A stretch of DNA of 64,000 bases from Diadema setosum (lineage: Eukaryota; Echinodermata; Echinoidea; Diadematoida; Diadematidae). The stretch covers positions 13,094,828 to 13,158,827 of the forward strand of contig CM067069.1 of NCBI GenBank assembly GCA_033980235.1, read 5' to 3'. Shown one piece after another: positions 39,301-54,200 of this stretch. The position numbers and the translations under genes were made by a program. The notes under the pieces were generated by a model. The model was not told the DNA's origin. It did not search any database and saw nothing but the letters and a program-made list of their open reading frames with translations. Positions within the stretch are counted from its first letter, which is position 1. Each line of letters begins with the position of its first letter.

Positions 39301-42191
39301 CCAAAAAAAAAATGATTCAAAAATCCAGTTGAAGGGACAAACAGATCATGTTAATCATACAAACTCCATTAATGGCCAGTTTCAAAATATGTCAAAGTTC
39401 AGTTGGAATTGGGTTTTTGGCCAATTCTTTTGCGGTTATTTTCTTGGTTGGTTTTAACATGCACTTTGAAATGTCTTTTTGGGGAGGAAAATGGAGAAAA
39501 AAATTTATATGGAAAAAGCATGCATCTTCATTAATTGTGCAGAAACCAAGTACACTAACTTTCACTCTGTTTTTATGCTTTCAGACTTCAAATTTACATG
39601 TGAGATGAATTACTCCTTCAGCAAATACCAAAACGTGGAAATCTACACTGTTGATCAGAAATAAGCATATTCACTTCAAGCCTACCAAAAATTGATGAAT
39701 AAAGTTGGGGGGGGGGGGGGTCGTGACACAAGATAATCACATACGGGTAAAACGGCATACAAATTCCATATGCAATAGTGCAATTACAGTGATATACTTT
39801 TGCAAGCTACTAACCACAGGAAGCAGAATTGTTGTAACCCTTTATGTGCCAGCTGTTTGGGGTTGTAGGACTGATGCCAAAATGGCACTTGTCTGGTATT
39901 GGATATGCTTTCAAGCAAAACACATTAAAGCAACTTATAAATCGGTGTCAATACCAGTCTTCAGAGTGCGACTTTGACACAGCTAAAAAAACCAGATGAT
40001 GAATGCATTTTAGGATGGATTCACCTATTTGTATAGCACCTTCCCCACGGTGTAAACAATACCCCGAAAAAAAAAAATAATAATGATAATAATAATCAAA
40101 AATTAAAAAAATAGTGGGACAAAAAGAAACAATACCAAAGCAATATGACTTGCTTTGAAAGGGGAATTTCTGACCAGTTAAAAACAAGTCTGAAAAGAAA
40201 AAGCATAAGGCAAAAAGAGAAAGAGCGAAATTTTGTTAGTGCAGTAGTGAAAGTTTAACCGAATTGGATAAAGATTTAAAAAGTTATGACATTGTTAAGT
40301 TTTCCTAATTTTTCACAAAACAAATCTTGAACAGTCAATAGTCAATATAGATAGTATAATGGAAATGAGTGAGCTGATGATGATGTCACTATCTCTAAAT
40401 TTTCAATTGATCGGGTAAAAAAAAAAAAGAAAAAGAAGAAAAGGAAGAAAATCTTATATTCTTTTGCTAAAAAATGTGACACAATGTTATTCCTGGCTAA
40501 ATAACTTCAAACCAATGATCAATTAAAGATATACTATCTTCTATATATACACATCAGATAGTATATCTATGTATACTTGATATACATGATCAGCAAGATA
40601 TACCTTCATATACTAATTTCATTTGAACAAAATGAAACAACCCCCCCCCCAAAAAAAAAAAAACAACTTCTAGAAATTTCAAGACTTCATTTTCAAACTA
40701 CAAGGTAGGTTGTGAGGCTAAGACATCCATCAACTCGCTCATTTCCATATTTGCAGTGACTGTTCAAGAACTTTCACATAAGAATTAGCAAAACTTCTTA
40801 ATTTCATAACGTCTTTAATTTTGATCTGAATATTTTGATTTTGACAAAATTTTCACTCTTGCGGTTGTAAATTGTTATATTTTCTTTTCAGATCAACTTT
40901 AAGCTGGTCGGGCATTCCTCTGTAATATGTAGATATTCACGTGGCACATAAAGGGTCTTGAAATGAGGGTGATGCCAGCACCGATGCCATGAGTTTCTTT
41001 ACCTGATAGAAAGCATCTTTCACTGCTTGTGGATTCACATTGACCTGTGCGAAAAGAGCATGATTCGATGCAATCATTGAAATGACTGAAATGAGAGACA
41101 ACAAACGATTACAAAAACAAAAGCAACGAGAAGCGCGGGGGATATCCCCGAGGAAGAAAACTGCAACGAGGCTCAACAGTGAGGAGAGTCGCACATCATG
41201 AAAGGTTAGCCTTGGTGTCATGAGAAATGCAATGTGGAGTTACATAAATCTGGCGAATTGTTATTAGAAGTAGTTACCCCAACATCGAGACAAAACATGC
41301 AGCTTTAATGAGGACAACACCAACAAGCTTGATTAGATGCAACGAGCTGGTTAACTGGAAGTTTTGATGACACGCGCAAAAGCATGCATAAAACAGGACA
41401 AGAAATACACTGAAACACACACACACACACAAACACAACACACATTCATAACCACTGATGAAATACAGTACAGTAACTGCTCTCATCAAAATTTCAGACT
41501 AAGGACCTTAAAGCTAAAATCCCACTAGAAAGAGCTTGTAAGTCAGGATGCAGATAAGAGGTTTAATGAGTGGAAAATTGAGACACAAAAATACACTTTT
41601 CAAAAATGCATGAAGGAAGGCTTTAATATCAATGCATTCCATTACAACTGTACCTATATTTGGCAGCGATGAATATCTTGCCTTCATAAATTCAATACAG
41701 ACACAATCTTTTTATCCCACTACAAGCCACTACCTCGGCATTTTGATGCATCAATCTTCCAGGCTTTCCTTTACATAGTTTCTCTTCCTGAGGTTTTGCT
41801 TTATTTCTATTAAAAAAAAAAAACCTTGAGGAACACAAGCTAATCCCTTGAATGACAAGCTGAAATTGAAGCTGATATTAAGCCAGGATTCAATCCAATA
41901 GTATGGTATTATCTCAAACATAGTTTGGGCTGGAATAATGCATCAGTCTGCACAGGCAGATGGTAAACGTCTACAGGTAAAGTGCCTCATCTCAACATGA
42001 AATGACCCTTGCATACAATCTTATACAGTACATTGAACGTTACACTGAATGTGAGTAAACTGGGTTACACGTATAAGGTATGTAAGAATACATTGTATGC
42101 TGTATATTGTCCTTGAGCAATGAACCTTTTTCTCTTTCTTCTCAACGCTTAGAGACATTTTAATGTAATAAGCGCTTTATGAATATTATGA

Positions 42192-42265
<74 letters not shown>

Positions 42266-45200
42266 CATCATTATTATTATTATTATTCATTGGTAGAAGT
42301 AGTAGTAGTAGTAGTATCATTATTATCATTCACTATTATCATCATCATCATTAATATCACAAAGTTACTTCAACAAAACTTTTATTTGCAAGTGAGATGG
42401 GAGAAGACGGCGTTGGGTTGAGGGGTAAGGGGCCGACAAAGAAAGTTTTTGTTGTTTTTTTTTTTCAAACAGAAATAGCATCATTGCAAGTGTCAAGTGA
42501 CAGCAGATGCAGAATTGAATAAAGAGTATTCAATAAATGGTAATGCTGCCCTTTTAACAAGAAGAATCAACGTCTTTTAGTCTTGAAGCCCTTCCTTTCG
42601 AACAAGGAAGGTTAAGAGCCTTTACAGCATGAAAAAAAAAATGCTCATGTCTTTCCAAGACATTGGCACTAAAACAACAGAAAACAGCTAAAACTGTACA
42701 TAATAATACTTGATATGAAGAAAGGTCAACAAAGAAAAACCTAGTGAGTTCATTCCACAAGCCTAAATGTAGTATTTCACACTGATATTTGACCCACACT
42801 ACACTTAAAGCAAAGACCATCTTAAAAAAAAGAAAGAAGAAAATGACAAATGTGTGGTGCAATTTCTTGGGACCTCGGGGAGCATTTCTGTCACAAAAAA
42901 AAGAAGATATAATAAAAATGTGTATTTTTCAAACAAAACACTGATTTGATAGTCAACAGAGAAAGAAATGTTTTCATGCAGAAGAAGTGACATTTTCAGC
43001 CTGTACATTGCCAAATTGTCTACAAAATTTTAAAAGATGCACTTGCTTGCAAAAAAAAAAAACAAAGGGTAGCCTACAAACAGAGCAAATGGTTACAGCG
43101 ACACTGAATTACTCTGCTGCCCCTAACCTTGAGGTCTTTCAAAAAAAAACAACAACAACAACAACAAAAAAAAAACCCAGAAATCAACAAAACTGATGGC
43201 ATTAAAGGCACATCAGTGACAAAGCAGCCTTGCCGGTAACCGTAAGAACAGCATCATACAAGTTGTAGCAACAAACATGCAGTGAAGCATTGTCTCATTC
43301 TTTTTTTTTGGTTGTAGTTGATAGTCTGCCAACTATCTACACAACACTGGCCTAACCCACGGCATGCACTCTCTAGGCATACTGAAAATGTCCTGTGGCT
43401 AAAAAAAAAAAAAAATAATATCATTTGTAATGTGCAAGAAACTGAGCTCCAAATTCTCGTTAATCGTCATCAACTTCACACATAACCCCCACTCTCCATT
43501 CAATAAAACCGCTTTACAGCTACAGTTCTGGCACTTTTTTTTTCAAATGCACGCATCTAATCATGTCCTAGACTCCAGACAGACCATATCGTCGCTGGGG
43601 CGATAAGACCTCGTATCTACAAAATGTCAAATGTTCAGGAGAGCCAAAAAACATGGCGGCCAAAGCACTGTGGCGAATGGGATAGCCTTTATTTTGACAT
43701 GCAGTGGTGGCTTCATTTTTGGAGTAAGACAGTTGGGATTTGGACAGGACATCACTTAACCCATTATTTGACCATTAATCCAAAAAACTCATTTTCACCA
43801 AATTTGCAGATACAAGGTCTTATCACCCCAGCGACGATATCCTCCCTCACCCCCCCCCCCAAACCTTAACTACACCGTGTAACTGATGATAACAAAACTG
43901 AGTCTTCATCCCAAGTAGGCCCCAGCCAAATATCTTAAAAAAAAAACAAAGAAAGAAGCAAACTTGCACTTGTCATGTGCTGAATAGGGCTAAATGATAC
44001 CCAGCAGAAAGCAAGGAAGACACACAGAAAACAGTCACGAAAATCTTTTTGCCCATACAATGATTTTTTTTTTTCATTTAAATCACAGCATCATGCTACA
44101 TAATGATAGGACAATGAATACACTGCATTGTTGCCATTGTTACTGGGAGTCCAGCTACAGTTCATGGCCTCATTGTGACCTTTGAAAGAGTAATAATGAA
44201 TACATTTATTTTCTATTCTCTAGCTATGCTCTATGATTTTTTTAATTTTTTTTTTCATGTTTTATTTTTGCTTTTGTTTTGTTTGTAAAGAGGGTATCTA
44301 TACAATATGATACTCCAACTTACAGGGACCTTCAGATTCCCTTGAGCCTGTATGACCTAGAACAGGGAAAACATCGGAGAGGAATGAACATACAGTGACA
44401 AATAATCGAGACTGTCTCGCAGTTATACACACACACACACTGGAGAGAAATACTAACTCGGCATGACCAGCGGTATGTACCATATACCACCTTCACCCAT
44501 TTGCCTAGTGCAGCCCATAATACGGTGTGGCACTTTTGTGATTTGCACTACAGCAAAATCAGTACAGATGATGGTTTTCTAATGCATTGTGTATGGTAAA
44601 GGTTAGTATATGTGTATAAAAGCATACCATGAAGGAGCATGATGAGTGAATGTAATGATAGACATAGCTCAGGCAAGGACGCAGTTTAACTTAATACACT
44701 AGTACCTAAATGCTTCACTTCACATGATAAGAATGATTTAGTGTCTAAAAAAAGAGACCATGACGGACCAATGATGTTAGCGCAGGCGTGACTGTTGGCT
44801 GGTGATGGAGATTATGCAGACATGGGAATATTACACCAGAAAGCTAAAGAAACGAACCCTATACTCCTTCTCCTGAATAACGACTCTTGTTGCGGTGCAA
44901 GAAAGGGGAGAGTGAAGGGGAGGTTGATGTAAAAATCCATTCTCCACTTTTTACTTCTTCCACTGTGCAACAAGACAGTCAGCTTTTAAAATATTCCCTC
45001 AGTTCTTTGCACTTTTCTAACCTAAGAAGAAAATGGCCTTAGCAGACTCTACCAATGGCTAAATCTGCAAGAATTTAAGGTTGCACCAGGATTTTTCTAG
45101 CTTTTCAGCAGAGTGAGTGTACTTGCTAAAAACTAATAACAGACTATACCAAATACCCTCACCGTAAACTTAACAAACACAATAAAAAAAGAATGAAAGT

Positions 45201-48200
45201 ACTCTACTTCCCAAGTGTATTCTATGTACCATACTCTGTATCTACATAAACCTCCTCAAAAAAAAGAGAGAAAAATAACTAGAGTTCAATTCATTCTTTT
45301 ACTGAAAGACGTTACCTGTAATCCACCACCGACATGAAATTTACTTTAAAACAGAAAGTTCATAACAAAGGCTTGAGATGGAGGGGAATTGCATTTATTT
45401 GTACCAACTGCAAACCCTGAAAATGCACAACACAAACTTTTAACACTCAATAAAATCAATTGATGTTGCCCCTTTTTCTTAAAAAAAAATGAATTACTAC
45501 TTCCCATATTTAAAGGGACAGTACAGTATTGGTGGAGATGAAAATTGGGCTTTTAACTTTTTGCGAGATACCAAGAAAACACTTATGATAAAGTACAGAG
45601 CATACCATTTCAAAAGGAATTCAAAGTTTATTTGATGAAAATCGGGTTTGGAATGACTGAAACATCCAAAAACAAAGTAAAACAAAGCGATCATAATAAA
45701 GTGTGGGTCCCACACTTTATAAGAATCACTCTTTTTTTGATATCTCAGCTATTTTAAAACCAATTTTTATCAAATAAACGTTTAATTCCTTGTAGAATTA
45801 CATGCTCTTTCATATTTCATAAGAGGTTTCTCATTATCTCACCAAAAAAGTTAGAAACTTGAAATTAGGTCTCAACCAAAACTGTACGATCCCTTTAAGC
45901 ATACACAAGATGGAATAAAGAAAAGAAAAGAAGAAGATTATTGAGAAAAGCAGCTTGTCTTTCAAAGCTATGGAGCTATGATTTCTGGTGTACTCTAAAT
46001 GACTCTAACAGCAGCTGCAAGAATGTTTCTTTTTTTTTGGTCAACTGGTAGCTAAATGAACCTCTTGTCTTGCCTTATTCTTGTTGTCAGTGCGTCGAAC
46101 CTGAATTGTTATGGTTGTTGCGAAGAAAACCACACACACTTGTGAATATTCAGGACATAATCAAAAGCATGGTATTGCCACCTCCATGATAATGAAACAT
46201 TCCATTCCGTCTTGTATTCTTAATGAGTATTCTGAGACAAATTCTATTAATCATCATCTTAACATATCTGATACATAAAATTTAGTTTTGCAATTATGGC
46301 AAAGAAACACAAACTTTCAGATGATGACCTACTTGCATTGCACTTTTTTTTTTCTTCTTATAGATGATAGTATACATATAAATGGAATCAATAAGAGATG
46401 AGCCAATGTAAATATATATGTCTGTAAAAAAATTTTGGTGCTAGCATAAATATGAAAAACATAAGACAACAAAAATATCTGAGGAAATCTTGACACAAGA
46501 TGGTTTATAATCAACTTAAAATGTGCAATATATTTGTCATGGTAATATGTGATTCATATAGTACATGCTCTACAGTATCTACGATAAGATGTGTAGATAT
46601 TGTCTGACTATAAAGATTTCTATGCCAGAAGTTATTGTGCATACCATTACAGAGAAGCTAAGTGGTAAATTCAGAGAAAGACAGCTGAATCATGGTTGCT
46701 AAATGTGTTTATCATATTTTTTTTTTTTTGTAATGGATGCCTTAGAAAAAAACAATAGGCTTTTATGATTTTAAGTACTTTCTTATCTGCATAAAATATC
46801 ACACGCTATCACTAATCTCATTTTTCTTCAGACATCCCACGAGGCCTGCTACTGTCAATAAACAACACATCAACAATAGGGAGCTTTAGATTTTAGACGC
46901 GCGGACGTTCAAAGGGAAAAAAACATGGTCTGAGTGTGCGCAGAAGCGCAAGTCAACTTGATGTGCGCAAAGCGCATGCTCAGACCATGTTTTTTTTCCC
47001 TTTGAACGTCCGCGCGTCTAAAGTCTAAAGCTCCCTAATTGCTTTACCATCAGTGATGATGAGCTCTGTTTCAAATGACCAACTCACAGTGGCTTTATGA
47101 TTATCTTCCACTCCTCTCTGTGTGTGCATTGAATGCCAGCTCACTGTACATGTACAACATCTCCACTCACATGGCAACTTGATAGATTCTCATTTCTTGT
47201 TCACTTTCGTTACATCTATTTACTATCTTATGCAACAAGTGTCATAAAAGTATCATCAAGATGATATGGCTAAAAGAGAAAAAAAGAAAAAAAAAGAAGA
47301 TTGAATCTAAAGTAGTGTTCACTATTGATTACTAGCAGTGGAAAACTCCTCCAAACATGTTTTATCATCAGGTGTGTTAAAACAGAAGAAAAAAAAAACA
47401 TAATTCATTACTGCCATCATTGATACTGAAATTTCTCTATAAATACAAAGAAAAGTGTCCTAGGTATTACAGTGTCATGAAAAAGAAGCAATATGTATAA
47501 CACTGTATGTATGCACCTTGAGCACACTACAGAGTGAAATTGATGCAATATAAATCATATGTACTATTACTATTACCATTATTATTAATCAACTAAAATA
47601 AATCCCAGATCAGTAACTAGTGAAATCAATGTAAATATTACAAAATGGAATACCGGTATACAACATTGTGGGTTACAATTAGTATGATCAATGAGATTAG
47701 GGTATAACAACAGCATGATATAAGAGGTGAGCTATATAACATAATAACATATTTGACAGACATAACATTCACATGATTTGACATATCAAAACCTCTCAGG
47801 GGGAGGGCAATATTGGGATATAAAAATAACGGAGTCAAGTTTTGGAACTGCAAAGATTCAAGAACATCAAGTCAGCTAAAAGCCCCTGGTGGGAACAAAG
47901 GAAATTTGCTTCGTTGTAGATATATTATGTTTTATTTCAGTCTAAAGCAATAAGTACAAGCAATATTTTGACCAAATAACTCTAACTAGATATAATTCTC
48001 ATAGATCTGGGATTACATTTGTTTTATTTTATTCAGATCATTGTGACAAACAAGGTAAAATGCAGACTGGTCTTTCATTTTGACTTCATACGCCTGTCAA
48101 CTGTCTCTATGTTTATTTTGAAAATGGAGCGCATGCAAATTTTGTCTGCCACTGACAGGATGGAAGCTGCTTATTCTACAATACCGACTTTGACATCCTT

Positions 48201-51200
48201 TAAATTCACATGAACTTAAACTAAACACATAATAGCATTCATGAGGAGACAGAAAAACAGTTTCTTCAGTTCTCGATACATGTACATTGTAATTCTTGAT
48301 GTGATCAGTATTGCTAAACTCAGCAGATGAAACAACAAAAACAACCAAAAGCATATTTTGAAGAAAAGAAAAATATTGGTTTAATTGAAAATGGGAAAAT
48401 TGCACATACATGTACATGTCAAATTTCAGAATACAATTTTCAGAATGCGGCTTGTTTTTCATTCAGGAAACATATTTTCCAAATTTTAGTGAGAAAAAAA
48501 TAACATACCAGAAATTGTAAAAAAAAAAAAAAAAGAAAAAAAAAACCTAATGATAAATCAAAAAAAAAAAAAATACTTGTCAACAGCTCTGTATGAGTTT
48601 TGGATTTTGCAGCATATCAGGAAGTGTTCAGCCCTACAGTAGCATTTTAGGAAAACTTTTCTTTCATCGAGCCGAGCCAGAACATCAGACAGTTCAGAAA
48701 ATTGGTAACCAAGGCAAACTTACCTTGTCCTTGGCATCCCTGACATTCTCCTTGACCCGTCCGTACAAGTTTGTGCTCTTTAGCTTGGCCTGGTTCAGCT
48801 TCCGCTTGAAGTTGTCCTGCAACTTGGAGCCTGACAGACAGACAGACACACACACACACAATGAGAAGACAAACAGTAATCAGACATCCTAAACCTTTCT
48901 GACCGAAAATTAAGGATGGTTTGGTTCAAAAGTAGGAATGAAAGAGCAGGTCCCATTGGAGTGTGAATACTAAAATTGTTCCCCCCCCCAAAAAAAAAAA
49001 AGAAAAAAAGATAAGCAATAGAAACTCGTAAAGAAACAAGAGCTGAGAATGATCAAAATTCATATTCTTTTCTACAAATTCAGAATGGTTGTGAGGTCTG
49101 CCTGAAACAAACATGGAGGGGCTATTCAGACTTGTGAGAGAACATCCCTATTGAGGGCTGTTTCTCAAAGGAATCTGGTTGAGTGGTTCCTGGAAGGGAT
49201 ATTTTTCCTGTTTTAATTTTGCATTATCAGTGTGAGTTTGTTTCAAAAACATGATTGCCGCACCAGGGGTGAAGGCAGATTTCTCTATGAACTACCAAAA
49301 TGTGTATTTGCTTGTCATATTCAATTCTTACATATGAAAAAATGGCCAACTCGTTGATAGAATCATACCTCGTCATCTGATAAAATAATTTGGAAGCAGT
49401 TCTCTATAGCATCCAGTGCTGAAATTTGTTTCAACTACAAGTAGTACTGGTAAGGGTGTTATTTATGTTGATTCTGTACAGACTGTTGATTGAGACTGTC
49501 CAAGAAAGATTGCAATGTACAAATGTACACAATAGGTGCATTTGGTTGACACCTGCAAATTCTGTACTAGCATCATTGATTACATATCACCAGACACTGT
49601 CCAAATTTGCACTCCACTGGAGAGAGAAGCCATATATTTATCTGACAAATGTGACATAATTCATGTTACAATTCGTGTAAGGAATAGCACTTGAGAGATA
49701 CGCATGATTTTTACCCGAAGAACTTCTGCTGTCCAACTCCTCCTCAAACAGGTCCTCCATTGATGTCTCTAGATTTAACGCCGCCACGCGGCTCTCTACA
49801 AACTGCAAGTTAAAGGTGGGGAAAAGAAAAGATTAGCGAAGCATACTATTGGCATACTGTATACGCCGAATATTTTGCAAAGTTTTTATTTTCGCGAATT
49901 TTGCGAGTCAGCTGCTATTCGCGAAATTTAAAACACGCGAAAATATTGACTCTAATGCCGATATGAATGTGATGTACACGTATACATTTCTCCGTTCAGT
50001 ACAGAACTTCACGATCGCAAATTGAACATCTCGCGAAATTGTCAGGAAGTCCCGATTCGCGAAAATTTAGACTCGCAAAATATATGGCATATACAGTATA
50101 TCTAGGGAATATTACTTATAATCATTGAACAGTTTAGTTACAATCGAAAGAGAAAATTATGCATTAGACTTGCCAGTAAAATTAATGTTATTATATAAAC
50201 CATTTCAAAAGAATTTTATTTCACTCTTAAAATACTCAAGGGAATATTTCTCTGAAAATTCTGTATCGATCTAAAATTCCAATCACCTTTCATACAAACA
50301 GGAAGACAATGGTGATGACAGAGAGGAAAAAAAAAAAAAAAACATGTTCCCCTAAACACCACAACAACAGGTCTACACATTTAAAATGCACTGTCATGTT
50401 TCTGTTTCATTTTAAAAAGCAAATTCATGATACTACGGAAATGATCATGCATCAAATGATCAGATTTGAGAGATTTTCAGTATTACAGGAACTCACTAGA
50501 AATGGCAAGACAACATAAACAACAGCAAAAGACAGTGACACATTTTTCAGAATCCAGCATACGATATAATAGAAAGTCTTCTAAGGCTACTGGATAATCA
50601 ATTGTTATCATTGTGGGTATCTACTACAGCACACTTAGCTGTGTAATCATGATACTAATGCTGGAGTTAAGTTGCTCTTTTGCACAACAAAAGAAAACTA
50701 CAACATGACTTCTAGGTTGCATAAAGTATTTTAACTCTTCTGTTTTCAAAGGTGTATGCTGTAAAGTGGAAATTTTCGCGCTGTTGAAATTTTCGCACAT
50801 TTCGCACAACCAGAAACTAGTGCAAAAATAAAAGCACACAAATATTTTTGCTTGCCATATGTTCCGATACTTGATGTCTTGATTCCGTGGAATTAAAAAC
50901 ATGTGAAACTCTTCTTACCCGGCCGAGCACAAAAAAATTAGCAACGCGAAAATATCCACTTTTACAGTAGCAGACAAAAAATTACCTTTTGTGTTTTAGA
51001 GTGTAGTCACAAAGAATACTCCCTCTGAGAAGGGGAACAGTCAAGTATATCCAAACATAAATCCAAACTTTGATACAAATACCTCTTAATCCTTAATCAT
51101 GACAATTTTGAGACGACAATCAGATCCTACATTAGATAACTAACGGTGAAATAGTTACACATCTTTAATTTTTGTATTTCTTTTTTCTGCAGCTTTGGTA

Positions 51201-54200
51201 TGTTTTACACAAAATTTGAAAAATTTCCCACATTTGTTCATCTGTTCAAATGTCTCTCATGCAAGACCATATTTTCTCAAAAAGTTGAAGTCTTAATGTA
51301 AGCCCCATGAGCTTGCTTATGTTTATTTTACTTACTCATTTTTTTCTATTATTTGATTCTATTATTTTTGTCCTAAATCCGGGGGGGGGGGGGGGGGGGG
51401 AAGGGGATGGTATGTTGGTGTCTAACCCAGAGTCATTGTTGTTGTTGTTGTTGTTGTTATTGTTTTATTTACTCAATCTGCCAGACCAGTTGCTCACCTG
51501 TGTAAAGTGCTGAAGCTGTAGTACCATCTTTCGGAAGGGAAGCTCATGCTTGGGGCTGGTGGCCAGAAACTGGTCTCGATCAAACACTATCTGCCCATCC
51601 TGCATCAGCAATAAAGGAAAAGAGATATTATGATGATAATGGCAATGATGATGGTGGTAACAGTGGTACTACTACTATAACCACTTTGTTAATTACTTCT
51701 AATATACCACTACTTCTACTAATATTACTGCTACTGCCTCCACTACTACTACTACTACTACTATTACTACAACTATTATTACTATAACTTCTACTACGTA
51801 CTAGTACAACTATTAAGCCCGCCGCACACTACACGATTTCGCCCCGATTCACCGGTCTTAAGACCTTAAGACTAGAAGTGTGACGTCACAGTCTTGCCAT
51901 TTTCTAGTCGTACGACTGGGCCTTAACGCCAGTCGTAGAGATTTGACATGTTGAATTTCTACCGACTGGTCGTGGGCTTTCAGCCATTCACAATGCAGTA
52001 AAATGCAAGCGCACGCATGTGCGCACTGCGCGCGCTTTACAGTCGGGTCGTATAGTGTGCGGTGTCCGGTCGTACGACTGGTCTTAAGACCCAGCTTGGC
52101 TTAAGACTTTAAGACCAGTCTGATCGTGTAGTGTGCGGTGGCCTTTACATTTACTATGTGTACTACAACCATCAATACTAGTACTACAAGTACTCCAACT
52201 ACTACTACCTCTACTAATACTACTACTAACTGCTAATACTACTAGTACCACACTACTTCTACTACTACCACTACTACTACCACTGCTATTACCATGACTA
52301 TTACTACTACCACTACTATTACTACTATTACAACTACTAAACTTCAAATATAACAAATACAAAACTTGTATACACATATTGCATACAAGTTTCCACTATT
52401 ACATATTAGAAGAGCCAAACCGCAAGGGGCAACAAGCACACAGGAAGAGTCACCTCTAATTTCAGCGCATCCTTGTAGCTACCCAGGAGGTAGACTATCG
52501 TCTTGAGAAACGACCTGGCCACGCCATCGCCGCTGACCTGGCTGGAATTCTTGAGGTTGTGTTTCAGCTGTGTTACCTAGAGGAAGCAGAGAGGCAGATG
52601 GAGGAACACATCAATAATACTCAATGAAAATATTGGGGAATACGTTGCTAAACATGACCAGTCTTTGCTGGTACAAATTAAGATCCAAGATTCAAGATTC
52701 TAGATTCTTTATTGTCTGATAAAATACAGAAATTTGCATATTTTACAGAAAATAGATCGGTGTCTTCTTTAGAGATTGATTTTTGACAGCCATGTGCTCA
52801 TACAACGTGTCCAATTTTTGCAGTCTTTGTCCGTAATGGGATAGTTAAGGATGTCAGCATGTGTGGATAGTATTATGTATATTCACAATCTCAATTCTGC
52901 ATTCATAAAAACCTGTTTTGAAATGGCTGAGGTATGCAAAATCAAAGTGGCCCTAACAAAAGGTGGAACCATTCTCTTATCAAGATCACTTTGTTTTGCT
53001 TTGTTTTTGGATATCTCAGCTATTTCAAAACTGATTTTCATCAAATAAACTTTGAATTCCCCTTAGAATTGTATGCTCTTTCATATTTCATACAAGTGAT
53101 TTCTAATTATCTCCAATAGAGTTAAAACCCAATTACCAATCTCAACGCAAACTACAGTACCATCCCTTTAACTTACAGATGAGATAGCATAACGAGACCT
53201 ATGGACACTTTCATTATCATCATACAGTTTTCAGCAAATGGAATCCAACAAATATGGATACGCTGCTCCTTTGTTAATGGAATAGCATTTTCCAGTACCT
53301 AGCTGACAGACATACTTACTGCTTCGTAGGGAAGCGTCTGCAGATCGTCGAATGGTGTCTCTATCGAGTTGTTATCAGCGTCCAGAATGACCACCTCATC
53401 AAGGGCCATCCTTCTTACTTGCTGTTAGAACAAAGATTTAAAAAAAAAAAAACTAATATCAATACATTTCAAAAAGTGTATAATCTTCTTTTTATAATTT
53501 CAGAATAGTGATGATAATAAATACCTAAATGCTTTATCCCTTGAACACATCTTCCATCATGACACATAGGCTTCTCTCTGAGTGTATATATGTTGTTGTT
53601 ATTTTAAAGATCGAAAGAAGAGAGAGAGAGAGAAATGTGTATATGTCTGTACACACATGTGTGTATATATATCTGTTGATTTTATTACCATCAAACTTAT
53701 TTACTCATATTTGAAAGAGTTAAAAGTCTGAATTAGGATCTGAAAACCAGCTGTTGTTCAAATAGCAGTATCTCAAAATGTTGAAGTCTAAACTGATGAT
53801 TTAAATGTGAATCATGGACCAAATACATGCCTAAATTAAAATGTGGCAGCTTTGGAGCATTAAAAAATGGGTTCATATCCAATTTCATTTTAGAATAGAT
53901 ATTCCAGATTTGAATGCAGGTGCACAATTCCCTTAAATGGGCAGTGATAAATACTTTTTCTTTTTTTCTTTCTTTTTGTTTTTGAAGTAGGATGCACCAA
54001 AAAAAAAAGAAGAATACAAAATCAAATCAAAGCATTTAAAGCCATATTGGTTGGTCAGAAAAAAAAAATCCATGATACTGCATTTTTTCTAACATACTCT
54101 TTTCACACTGGGGAAGCCCTGTCTAAGATGCAAAATCCATTTGCATGCTACTTCCTTGGATAAGGATTATTAGCGAGTTTTCGCAAGCACGCGGGTAGTT

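Larger units (their letters stand above)
41045..48723. other. Long DENND1 intron
   Basis: A 7.7-kb intron holding the TTA microsatellite, MITEs at 43585, 45514 and 46877, and the candidate 33-bp exon at 44324. Positions about 47505-47590 end CTATTACTATTACCATTATT after AATATAAATCATATG, another retroposon-tail-like segment. Confidence 0.65.

Noticed and set aside
42179..42421. Poly-Tyr open frame
   Set aside because: It is the TTA/ATT microsatellite read in one frame.
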